Shown here in pieces: positions 52,222 to 61,952 of a stretch of 64,000 nt of DNA. Origin of the DNA: Pseudoips prasinana (Eukaryota > Arthropoda > Insecta > Lepidoptera > Nolidae); the NCBI GenBank assembly GCA_951640165.1, contig OX621255.1, forward strand, positions 25,146,001 to 25,210,000, read 5' to 3'. The notes below the pieces were generated by a model, which worked only from the letters and a program-made list of their open reading frames with translations, had not been told where the DNA came from and ran no database searches. Numbering within the stretch: the stretch's first letter is position 1; each line of letters begins with the position of its first letter. Both the position numbers and the translations under genes were made by a program.

Positions 52222-52400
52222 ATTTATTCAAAATTTCTAATAAAGAATTGAATGCCGCATGTCGTATTGTATTCTACAGCCCATTTTCTAAGATCGCTAT
52301 GTAGTTGAAAATTGGAATAGTTTTCAATATCGCATTCATCTTCTTGTACAGGTTCCTCACTAACACAATCTTCCAAGTCTACATTTAAAATTGCTTTTAT
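52222..52400 (-). pseudogene. Second short coding remnant, opposite strand
   Basis: The minus strand reads IKAILNVDLEDCVSEEPVQE, DECDIENYSNFQLHSDLRKW, AVEYNTTCGIQFF to a stop. It is acidic then WA-containing and looks like real protein sequence. It overlaps the end of the + strand remnant, so the two genes may have been convergent. Not recognised. Confidence 0.4.
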
Positions 52401-53101
52401 CGATTAAACGTTTTTTCGTGCAGAATCATTAAAATAAACATTTTGTCTTAAATTTTCACAATAACAATTTTGTACGGAACCTTCTCATATTTCTACGATT
52501 CAACAAAATCAAAATATCCGTACTGAGACTATAACAGAATTTGCAAGACCACTACAAACCAATGTTTTCTTGTTCAGGTCACCACGGATATAGTTTTGGA
52601 TACTAAGTATATTATATTAAACCTTTATAAGCGTGTTAAGATTATAACGATATTGGTTTATACCACTATATAACCGCTCCATTTTACTGATAATTGTTCT
52701 GTAAAGTAAATTTATAAACCCTTATAAAACCAAGTAATAAATGCAAATAGTATCCAGAATGTTTAGTTCTGTTTATCACTCTTATTGGTGTACTTTACTT
52801 ATAGTGGTTCTATAATGTTTCTTGTTAGTAGTTATAAGCATAGCTTACCAGTTTATCTGCTCTTGAGTGCGTTTACACCCTCGCGATACTTTTATAGGTC
52901 ACCCAAGCTTATATTTGACCTTTAATTTCGGCCTATAAGTAATTATAAGCTAATGTATAGGAGGAAATATACTATAAGGCCCAACTAACTCCATGCTTGC
53001 TATTATAAGCGATGCAGCAAAAACTAGAACCCTTAAGAGAACATTAAAAGTGCTGGAGTCCTATAACGTCTGCACTATAGGATAATTTTGCTGCTTGGGC
53101 G

Positions 53102-53401
53102 ACCTACCCCCTCTTTTAGTATGATTTTGACAGCTGTCAGATCTCTGTAACAGAAATTGTGTAAGGGTATTCATTCGTCTAGGTCATTTCTGACGAAGAT
53201 GCATGCCCTTGCATTATTATCAGAACGGTTGTGGTATATACTTCCTCCCGTCCCGTTTAGTCCTTTAATTTGACCCTTGTAAATATAGGGTTCCTGTATT
53301 AATGCTACGTCGTATTTATTCATAACAAGGTCGCGTGCCAGAAGGGCAGTCGCAGCCTTATTATGTTGTAAATTGATCTGTACGCACCTTAGACTAGCCA
53401 T
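53102..53401 (-). pseudogene. LINE endonuclease, N-terminal part (frameshifted)
   Basis: ORF2 starts at ATG 53401, about 10 nt after the ORF1 stop: MASLRCVQINLQHNKAATAL, DVALIQEPYIYKG (catalytic Gln-Glu), ARACIFVRNDLDE, stop at 53171. The continuation NFCYRDLTAVKI is in another frame up to the insertion near 53102. Confidence 0.85.
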
Positions 53402-53411
53402 TAGTACTGGT

Positions 53412-54818
53412 TTAGTCTCCTTCCTCTTCGGATCCCTCCATCTCTTCACAGGTTAGGGTGTCCACATCCAGTCTGAGTCCATCCAAGTCACTGAGGCCGC
53501 CCATAGAGGTGGCTGGTGAAAGTATGCCCTCTGACTCTCGGTATACCTCAGTGTTGGCGGACCCTTTCTGGCTGGAGCCACCCGCCTCGCTCGTGATGGG
53601 GTCTTTATGGGACGACGTCGTCGCTTTATTTGGGGCCTCGATATTGTCAGCCCCAGCCTCCTTTTCCTTTCTCTCCCCGTCGTCCAGGAGCTTGAAGTGG
53701 CTGTCTCCGAGCCCTGTGTGCAGCTTGTAGCCTGCCGCTTTTATCTGCTCTGCCGAGGCTTTGTCCATCAAGACTATTCGTCGAGTGTACATTGCCTCAA
53801 CAGCTGCGTGTACCACCTTCCATTCTTCGGTTCGAGGTGTCGGGTTCAGGCGTTGCGTCATCTTAATCAGACGCTCCGAGGTGACGCTACTCGCAGTTTT
53901 AGACCTGCATGCCATTCTAATTGGTTTTGGAAGGTCTTTAGCGTCAATTACTTTAAGCTCAGTTCCGTCAATTGTCTTACCATTGACGGTCTTGAGCCAT
54001 TGCACTGCCTCGGGTCCGTCACATAGGATGTGGACAGCCCCAGCTATCATGTTCTCTACGGAGAACCGCGGCGCAGGGTCAGGTGTCTCCTCTAACATGT
54101 CCCACAACAGGACTTTTAGAGGATCCAGGATTTTTGGGTCCAGCTTCCCTTCCGGATAGTTGGCACTTACTACCACCATGCGGGTCCCAGTTAGAGCGTC
54201 CTTGTATGACCCCTGGGTTTTTGCCCTCTTAGGTACGTTGTGCGTGGCCGGGTTTTCATCGCTGAACTCCCTTTCTCTCTTGAGAGGTCTTCCTGATGGA
54301 GTTCCCCCATGCGTCGCATCCTGCCTTCCTATGGCTCTTCGTCGCTTTTGAGCGCCACTGAGCCTCTTTTTTCCCCTTAGCACGCCCTCTGGTTCCGGTC
54401 GCTCGAAGGTTGTCCCGCTGACAGAGCCGCCCGCCGATGTACCCGGTATGGGTGACATCCGGAGTGGTACGCTCTGCCTGCTGGAGCCTCCTGCGCCCAG
54501 TCCCGTGGGGTTTGCGCTCTGGGTCAGATGTACGGGTTTGCCAGTAACATACACCGGCCGCCCAGTGACGTCCAGCCGCTGGAGTCGAGTCCCCGTACCG
54601 GGTTTCTCGGTTCCAGCAGCAGGGGCCTGCCCGGGTACGCTAGTGTCCGTCACGGCTTCCCTTTTCTTTTCTTTGTTTGATGTCCCAGCCCTCAGGGGCA
54701 GGACATCACGTGACTCCACCTTTTGGGTGGGCTTTTTGTTGTCGGCAGTTTTGTTTATATTATTATCCATAATATAAGCGGATAGAAACTTCACCAGACC
54801 TGACTCCCCACCCTCCAT
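53412..54818 (-). CDS. LINE ORF1 (Gag-like, ~468 aa)
   Basis: RNA-binding Gag-like ORF1 of the LOA/I-like LINE. The first ATG is at 54818 (MEGGESGLVKFL); the frame is open nine codons further only from a TTG. Pro/Gly/Ser/Thr-rich N terminus (~1-220), a basic patch (GKKRLSGAQKRRRAIGRQ), then a globular region from ~225 (MVVVSANYPEGKLDPKILDP... AVHILCDGPEAVQWLKTVNG) and an acidic tail (EEMEGSEEEGD). No CCHC knuckle is visible. The frame is intact, unlike ORF2. Confidence 0.8.
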   Translation of the reverse strand: MEGGESGLVKFLSAYIMDNNINKTADNKKPTQKVESRDVLPLRAGTSNKEKKREAVTDTSVPGQAPAAGTEKPGTGTRLQRLDVTGRPVYVTGKPVHLTQSANPTGLGAGGSSRQSVPLRMSPIPGTSAGGSVSGTTFERPEPEGVLRGKKRLSGAQKRRRAIGRQDATHGGTPSGRPLKREREFSDENPATHNVPKRAKTQGSYKDALTGTRMVVVSANYPEGKLDPKILDPLKVLLWDMLEETPDPAPRFSVENMIAGAVHILCDGPEAVQWLKTVNGKTIDGTELKVIDAKDLPKPIRMACRSKTASSVTSERLIKMTQRLNPTPRTEEWKVVHAAVEAMYTRRIVLMDKASAEQIKAAGYKLHTGLGDSHFKLLDDGERKEKEAGADNIEAPNKATTSSHKDPITSEAGGSSQKGSANTEVYRESEGILSPATSMGGLSDLDGLRLDVDTLTCEEMEGSEEEGD

Positions 54819-54845
54819 CGAGCCCTCAACTGGGGATGCTCTCAA

Positions 54846-55652
54846 GCACCAGGGTTATCAGGTTGGTATAGTGCCGAGCCAGAAAAAGAGGAAAGAGAAA
54901 ATAATATACATAAATATATAAGAATATATAATATATTATAAATAAATAAGTGGGTTTTCTCCTTTCTCCTTCTCTAGCAACACGCGGGTTAGTCTGGGCA
55001 ATTTACGAGTCCGCAGCATGCGCCCCGCTGGGCACCTAAACTACAGCGCCCAGGGGTCACTCACCCGACTGCAAACCCACCCAGACCCGACACTCACCTG
55101 ACGGCCGTCAGACCGGACGTCGGCAGCCAATTGATCGTGGTTGGTTAGACCCCGACCTCCCGTGTCGGTAGAAATCCGGACCAAAGAGGCGTGTTGCTCG
55201 GGGGAAGTAACTTGCCCGACTCCCCCTTCACTTAACCCCCAGGACTCCTTCATCCTACCTTACGGGTCCCCGCGCACGGCACAAACACGCGGGTGGTCAT
55301 TAACAGCCGACTATTGCTGTCATTTCTGCAATAGAAGGCCCGCCGAGACATGACCACGAGTCCCGGCAGCGGAGGGGATAGGAAGTGGGGATTAATATAA
55401 TGAAGGGTAACGGAAAAAGGGTACGTCTGGTGTTTTCAGTTTGTGGCTGCATCCACCGCTGGGGAGCAGGGGATGCAATCACGTAACAGGCGGCAACCAC
55501 GTGAAGGATTATACACCAGGCTTGTCTTGGGGATCTTAACGACTGTTGCGCTCTCCCCCAAAACCATTCGCCAACTTAGTTGATCGGACAGATAACTAAG
55601 TTAGAGCTAGGTCTCAGCCCACATCAGCAGTGAACTAGACCACACTCCGCCC
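54846..55652 (-). other. LINE 5' UTR
   Basis: GC-richer than its surroundings, ~0.8 kb between ORF1 and the target duplication, with no ORF of its own. The internal promoter of such LINEs would lie at its outer end (near 55650). Confidence 0.65.
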
Positions 55653-56510
55653 ACTTACTAGCATACTATATATAAGCTACTCTCTCTACAGAATTTGACC
55701 AATAAAACCACAGTAAAGCAAACGTCTCTATGACGGCGCATGAAGATTGGTCATATGCTATAGCGATAAATTATTCAGTAACTAGTTTCCTCTGTCAGTA
55801 ATGATCTTGAGATTAATTGCACTTACTAGCATACTATATATAAGCTACTCTCTCTACAGAATTTGACCAATAAAAGAACAGTAAAGGACATGTGTGTCTA
55901 TGACTGCGCGCATGAAGATTGGTCAAATGCTTTAGATACAAATGATTCAGCGACTTCCTTCCTCAATCAGTAATTTTCTTTTCTTAAGATAAATTTCACT
56001 CACCAGCATACTAGACTTAAACTACTCTCTCTACAGAATTTGACCAATAAAACCACAGTAAAGCACACACACGTGTCTATGACTGCGCGCATGAAAATTG
56101 GTCAAATGCTGTACAGAGAAATAATTCAGCGATTTGCTTCCTCTATCAGTAATGCTATTAAGATTAATTGCAATTACAAGCATACTACTTTTAAGCTCTT
56201 CCCTCTATAGAATATAACCAACAAAACCACACTAAATAACACGTGTATAGATACACTCTTCATGAGTGCAGCCGTATGAAGAGTGGTCTAATGCTGTAGA
56301 GCAAGTCGCTGAATCATTCCTGATTCAGCGACTTACTTTCTCTATCAGTAATGGTCTTAAGATTAATTGCACTTATCAGCATACTATATTTAAGCTACTC
56401 TCTCAACAGAATTTGACCAACAAACCCCCAGTAAAGCACACATGTCGATGCGCGCATCAATGTTGGTCTAATACTGTGAAAGAAATGATTCTTCGCCGCA
56501 ATGCTACCTA
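55653..56510 (+). repeat. ~170-bp tandem array, five units (continuation of 47395-47619)
   Basis: The landmark (T)AAGCTACTCT recurs at about 55675, 55843, 56020, 56193 and 56392, spacings ~168-199. Units next to the LINE are almost identical to each other; distal units are diverged. One unit carries an extra palindromic AAGTCGCTGAATCATTCC and complement near 56310. Confidence 0.85.
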
Positions 56511-57770
56511 CGCTGCACCGGCTTATTGTAGGTTTATTTATACAAGCTAGAGCTGAGTCACTTATGGTTAAAAAGATTTATTTCTCCAAAAGAATTTGCA
56601 ATAATTCGCTTATCCAGATATCAAAGTTACAGCATGGGTTAATATTACGAACATCTCGTATCCGTTCAAGACAATATGTAGTAAAAATATTAGACTTAAA
56701 CTAGATAATTAAACATAATCTCTTGACAATAACTTGATACGAGCTAGCTAAATATCATTTCTGTAATAAAATAAATTTTATAAATGTTTTCATACAAGAT
56801 GTACCTAAATATCTATGTTACTAGAAATAATATCTAATGTATACAACTATATTACTACAAACATGTTCTGACTATTTACAAGCGCTTTTTTAAAGTCTAC
56901 GTGAATAAAAACCTTTTTTATTTTATTTTTATTTATTTATATTACCATGTGGCCATGTGAGCATCGACAGAACACCGCTGACCCGGTCTTTTTCCATTTT
57001 ATGCTATTTGAAACACTATCAATATGCAAAATTGGTATCGCAAAGAAAATTTTAACAATTTAACAATTAGAGTTTGCTATTTGAATTGTTTTGATTTATT
57101 TAATATTTTTAATTTTGGATTATCTTACTATATTACTCTTTATCGCTAGGATTATGTGCAAAATAAAAATCTAATTCATAAAACTGAAAGTTTTAGCTTT
57201 TTTATTATAATTAATTAAATAACATTCAAATATTTCTTTTTTGGCAACTTGCCTATATTTTCAATTTTTATAAACATGTGATAATGTTATATTGTCATTT
57301 ACTTAGAACAAATGCTAAATTGTGGTAAAATTTTGAGGCCTGGAACAACATAAACACAAAGGAGAAGGGAATGACATCATACATTCCTGGGCCCAGGTGT
57401 TAACTGAATCAAACTAGCCTTATTTGTGAGAGGATATAATAACAAGACGTAACTGAAATTTTGGTGAAATTTGGCTATCCAGGAATCAAGTTATATGAAG
57501 TAGGTATAGTAAAAGTGAGGTTATATTATAACATTGTAGTTTTTTACAAAATATTTTTCAATGACTTCGGTCGTTTTATGGTTTTATGCATGGAGAGTGT
57601 GACATGTCGAAGATCTGGCACGTTTGGATCCCCCGCGCCCTGGGCAGTCACTACAGTCGTTGACAAGTTTATACATCGAATATCCTGCACCTACAAGCAG
57701 TAGGCACCAATCTTTTTAAAACTAAAAAAGGGAGAAGAGGATGTAAAATAAAACAAAAACATGTATAAAA
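56511..57770. other. No supported gene
   Basis: AT-rich. A + strand open stretch at 57461-57703 matches no family. Confidence 0.4.
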
Positions 57771-57774
57771 TGTA

Positions 57775-58370
57775 TTATTCATCTTCAATTTCCATATCAT
57801 CAATGTTTCCATAGTTCGATAAGCTTACATTACGAGATTCTTTGAATGTCACCATATCTTGGATATGTCTTACTGTAAATGTTTGTAAATAATTACTCCT
57901 TAAACTATCAAGGAAATCCCATTCCTCAATATATAAATGTATATCACAAAGTCGATTATTTTGTGCCACATAATATTTATGCTCATTAAGTAACATTTTT
58001 CTTGTTGCTAGAGGAACTCTGTATAGTACAGTTCTCCGCAACCTCCTACGAAGCAATGTCGCTCTGATTCTGGCTAGACAATTATTGTTGGTTCAGGGTT
58101 CAGGGCCTTACTGATTCCACAATTGGGGCAACTGGTGAATGTAGTTGCACATCATTACCGTGATTTTGTTCTGGTTGAATGGAAACATTCATGATACACT
58201 GATGATTTCCACCCAATTCTCCAACAAAAACACCAACTGATGATTGGGCTGGTGGTGGGTTACTCAGTGAGGAAGTTCAAGGACCAGTCCTTATAATATC
58301 TACAGCAGGTCTGTCTGCTCGTATCCAACAAGAGTGGGATATATGATGCGCCTCTCCCACCTATAAAAAA
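57775..58370 (-). pseudogene. Broken gene or exon of unknown family
   Basis: On the minus strand from 58370, after an acceptor-like TTTTTATAG, a protein-like frame reads GEAHHISHSCWIRADRPAVD, with stops, then SSVGVFVGELGGNHQCIMNV and a further part LRRTVLYRVPLATRKMLLNE... ending KESRNVSLSNYGNIDDMEIE at 57775. Two or three stops or frame changes break it. Not recognised; it may be a decayed transposon-associated zinc-finger-type gene, but this is a guess. Confidence 0.4.
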
Positions 58371-58603
58371 TGTAATATTAAATCCACAATTTTATTATAA
58401 TATGGTAACATTGCGTGTAAGTACCTACAAATCAGATCAGATAAATACATTTAGTTATAAATATCCTATAATGTAGGTATATGCACTAATAATAACAAGG
58501 TTGACATTGGAATTTCAGTTAAGAGGCCTATTACAGTCCACTAGCGCCGCCAATCGAAAAAATGTCATAACTCGTAAATAGAATCAAAAATACAAAATAT
58601 GTT

Positions 58604-58805
58604 CTATTATTATTGTGGAAAAGGCAATAACGTAATTGTATAACACCTTATCAACGCTTGAAATATAGCTGTTTAGCTAAATCGTGCATTCAAAACATAA
58701 ACGGCCGTTTTTCTTACAAATACACGATTTAGCTAAACAGCTATATTTCAAGTGTTGACAATGTGTTATAAAATTACGTTATTGCCTATTCTACAGTAAT
58801 AATAG
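58604..58805. repeat. Long foldback: 83-bp arms
   Basis: The arms 58604-58686 and 58723-58805 pair with a few mismatches (CTATTATTATTGTGGAAAAG against its complement). The 36-base loop contains AAACGGCCGTTT. Confidence 0.88.
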
Positions 58806-59135
58806 ACCACTAGCTGATAAGCGATTACTAGCTTATCAGCTAGTAATCGCTTTTAAATTCGCTAATACCATACTGCATTTTTATCGGCTAGTAATTTCTC
58901 TTAAACACCTAAACTCCAAAATGCAACAATTTTATCAGCGTTTAAGCGTTCTTAAATTCATAAAGTCCATATTGTTACAATTTAATCAGTGATTAATCAC
59001 TCCTTACCGTTTAAAGTCCAAATGGTTATATTTTATCATCCAGTATTTTCTCTTAAATTCCTAAAATTCAACATGCGACATATTTATCAACCAGTAATCG
59101 CACTTAAATAGTCCGAAATACCACATTTTTGAAGT
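58806..59135. repeat. Degenerate ~55-60 bp minisatellite
   Basis: Units with 'TTATCAGCTAGTAATCGC', 'CTTAAATTCCTAAA' and 'CCAACATGCGACA' variants; also present at 60350-60465. Its start includes the perfect inverted pair CTAGCTGATAAGC / GCTTATCAGCTAG. Confidence 0.75.
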
Positions 59136-59240
59136 GAACACTTCTTTAACAGAGTTGTGCACTTTTTTGGGACGGGTAAAATATGTTAAACCCGCATCAG
59201 GACACGTGGCGTGATCAATTATTTGAAAAGAGGAGGGTCT

Positions 59241-59764
59241 TTTTAGGATTCCGTAGTCAAATGGCAAAAAACGGAACCCTTATAGATTCGTCATGTCTGT
59301 CTGTCTTTCCGTCCGTATGTCACAGCCAATTTTTCCGAAACTATAAGAGCTGTACTGTTGAAACTTGGTTAGTAGATGTATTCTGTGAACCGCATTAAGA
59401 TTTTCATACAAAAATAGAAAAAGAATAATAAATTTGGGGGTTCCCCATACATAGAACTGAAACTCAATCAACAATTCTAATATCAATTTTTTCTAAACTG
59501 AATAGTTTGCGCGAGAGTTCACTTCCAAAGTGGAAAAATGAGTGCCCCCCCCCCCCTTTAACTTCTAAAATAAGAGAATAATAAAACTAAAAAAATATTA
59601 AACTAACAACGAAAATTGGTTTGAACGAGATCTAGGAAGTAGTTTTTTTTAATGCGTCTTAAATCGTAAACCGCAATTTACCTTTCATTTAATCAACTGA
59701 AATACTTGCTGCTGCGGAGCCCTTCATGGGCGAGTCCGACTCGCACTTGGCCGGTTTTTTTTTA
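59241..59764 (-). repeat. 'CAAGTGCGAGTCGGACTCGC' repeat, reverse copy
   Basis: Mirror of 13858-14458, running from TTTTAGGATTCCGTAGTCAA to GCACTTGGCCGGTTTTTTTT. Confidence 0.7.
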
Positions 59765-59899
59765 ATTCACACTGGCCGTTTATACACTCACATGACCGCA
59801 CCATTTTTGAAGTCAAAACTTCTTTGGCGGCGTTGTGTACTTGTTTTTCCTAAGTATGTAAGATTTTTACAGCCGACTGCCTAACTAAATTTAGTTCTA

Positions 59900-60150
59900 T
59901 AATAATAATATCTATGGACAATGTCACCAGATCATCCTAGCCCCAAACTAAGCAAAGCTTGTACTACGAGTACCAGACGACGATATACATACTTATATAG
60001 ATAGATATATACTTATATATGTACATAGAAAACATCCATGACGCAGAAACAAATATTCGTGCTCACCACACAAATATTTGCACTTACCGGGATTCGAACC
60101 CAGGACCACCAGCTTCGTAGGCAGGAGCACTACCAACCAGGCTACGGTGG
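59900..60150 (-). mobile_element. SINE1, full length
   Basis: (AAT)n tail at the left, body, GGATTCGAACCC (complemented B box), head GGCTACGGTGG. Confidence 0.83.
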
Positions 60151-60349
60151 TGTTTAGTTCTATTTTTTAAATTTATTCCTACCATAGGGAGGGAAGCAAT
60201 TACTATGGGTCTTTATCAACCAAAGGTGGGAAGTAGCATATTCCACTCGCTACTCGGATCAAATAAACACTACTTTCAGAGTATGAGACATGAAAAAATA
60301 GTTTTCTCTTCTATCGGCAGTCCCCAAAGACTGCCCCGCATGTTTTTTA

Positions 60350-60465
60350 TCATCTAGCATTCGTTTTCCAATGGTCAAAGTCCAACATGCGAAATTTTTA
60401 TCAACTAAGTAGTAGATACTCGCACTATAATGCCAAAAGTCCAATGTGCTATATTTTTATCGTTG
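60350..60465. repeat. Two more units of the 58806-59135 minisatellite
   Basis: 'GTCAAAGTCCAACATGCGAA' and 'CAAAAGTCCAATGTGCTATA'. Confidence 0.6.
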
Positions 60466-60643
60466 CACTTGGTGTAATTTTACGATCATATTACAACATC
60501 TATTTATCAGTTTTATATCTGACCACACAGAAAGTTCTCGAAAAAAATTATCGACTGTTTGCGATAAACCATTAAATATAAACCCAGATATCGAATGATA
60601 TATGTTACGAAGTCAAGATTACGTGTGCATTTGTAGGTAAATA

Positions 60644-61010
60644 ACTTTTTTTTTTGTTTTTTTTTTTGATAAGGCAGGGGGAATGCTAATGCATGCCACC
60701 CGCAAAAAGTGTCTGCGGGTGGGTATGTCAGACTCGCACCGACTAAACCTAACCTGCCGTGGACTTCTTCTGGCGCCTGATAGGGGGAGCCCCGGGAACG
60801 CGGGTATGCTGCTCCGGTGCCCCCTTTTTGCGCCGTGTCCCAGATGGTCGGGACACGCACCCGGGGAGAGCTGTGGGTTGCCCTCCCCATTTGCCGACTC
60901 CTTTGCTCAGTACGGCACAGCGACTGCGCCACAAATAGTTCGCTGTCTTCCCGAGGCTGCTTGCACGTGGCGGCAGTAGAGGACACTTCTCATACTGCCA
61001 CCGCAGCCCC
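60644..61010 (-). mobile_element. GC-rich poly(A)-tailed retroposon with a 12-bp target duplication
   Basis: TGTAGGTAAATA at 60632-60643 and 61011-61022. A T-run at the left is the tail on the minus strand. The overlapping ORFs on both strands are composition artefacts. Confidence 0.75.
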
Positions 61011-61139
61011 TGTAGGTAAATACCTAATGTGGGCAATGTTGTGTCACTTTAAATTATTTGTAACATCCTGAGATAATATTACAAGATTAAATAAATAGAA
61101 ATGCGTATAGAAAAAGAATAAAATATATACATAAATAAA

Positions 61140-61245
61140 TATTTGAGACAATTAACACACTGCGATTTGATCCCAAACTAAGCAGAGCTTGCACTATGGC
61201 AACCAGTGGTGAACATACTTATATATTTTTTTAAATACATACAAA
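61140..61245 (-). repeat. SINE2 tail fragment
   Basis: 'TGATCCCAAACTAAGCAGAG' and 'CTTGCACTATGGCAACCAG' match the SINE2 3' body. Confidence 0.6.
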
Positions 61246-61260
61246 TCCCCTAATAATATT

Positions 61261-61405
61261 GACGGTCACCGTAGCCTAGTTGTTAGTGCTCCTGCCTACG
61301 AAGCTGGTGGTCCTAGGTTCGAATCCCGGTAAGTGCAAATATTTGTGTGATGAGCACGAATATTTGTTCTGAGTCATTGATGTTTTCTATGTATATAAGT
61401 ATGAG
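61261..61405 (+). mobile_element. SINE1, 3'-truncated
   Basis: GACGGTCACCGTAGCCTAG head and B box GGTTCGAATCC; stops at 'TATGTATATAAGTATGAGC'. Confidence 0.8.
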
Positions 61406-61411
61406 CAAAAA

Positions 61412-61577
61412 AAAATTATGAAGGCAAAAGTTTGTGAGTGTGTATATTTATTATTTCTTCACGTCTAAACGGCAGGAGCGATTTTAGTAAAATAAGGTAT
61501 GGAGTTAATTGACACCCTGGATTGGTACATAGGCTATAATTTATAAAGTTGAACGCGGGTAAAACCGCGGGGCATAG
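61412..61577 (+). mobile_element. Helitron 3' part, interrupted by a LINE
   Basis: Shares the 14722-14902 text up to GCGGGTAAAACCGCGGGGCA, then TAG and the (AGA)n tail of the CR1-like LINE. Confidence 0.65.
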
Positions 61578-61952
61578 AAGAAGAAGAAGAAGAAGTACAC
61601 TTTATTGCAAAAATAAGTAAAACATAACAATGGTTACAAACAAGGACATAAACTTATTATGCAATTGGCGGCCTTATTGCTAAAAGCGATCTCTTCCAGG
61701 CAACCATTGTGCGTTGAATGGACCAGAATTGAAAATAACCTGATGAAGGTAGCAGAAGATGTACTAATTGCAATTAGAAGTTATTAATCTAAATTAATCT
61801 AATATTACGTACGAATACGTAACTAGAGTCATACGACTATACATATACATAAATAGATACATACATATAAATAGATAGATATATACATATGTATAAATAT
61901 ATTTATAAATATAAGTGTAAGGATATCATTTCACAATAGGAAAGCAGTATAT

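Larger units (their letters stand above)
50928..53101. mobile_element. 2.17-kb DNA transposon with CCCAAGCAGCAAAAT ends, inside the LINE endonuclease
   Basis: CCCAAGCAGCAAAAT starts it and the exact complement ends it. CG lies on both sides, and the LINE coding sense resumes if one CG and the element are removed (GVG, then RRTICIAS). Inside are an 80-bp direct repeat pair (about 51095-51260), coding remnants at 51714-52244, and a dense set of TATAA(G/C)-type motifs at 52600-53090. Superfamily not assigned. Confidence 0.75.
47620..55652 (-). mobile_element. LOA/I-like LINE, ~5.86 kb plus a 2.17-kb insert
   Basis: A 12-bp target duplication ACTTACTAGCAT lies at 47608-47619 and 55653-55664. The 3' tail is (GATAA)n on the minus strand (47620-47640). 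Order on the minus strand: 5' UTR, ORF1, ORF2 (endonuclease, RT, RNase H). A C-terminal RNase H is typical of the I and LOA groups rather than R1 or CR1. The element looks full length but ORF2 is broken. Confidence 0.88.

Noticed and set aside
53458..54777. Several + strand ORFs of 63-139 codons
   Set aside because: They lie opposite LINE ORF1, whose motifs and placement fit the LINE; these are antisense shadows of a GC-rich gene.
60513..61071. Overlapping ORFs on both strands, up to 157 codons
   Set aside because: They come from a GC-rich poly(A)-tailed retroposon with a clear target duplication; no protein motif is seen.
61579..61600. CRISPR-like or array structure
   Set aside because: Simple (AGA)n tail of a LINE; the window is eukaryotic and no spacer-repeat array exists.
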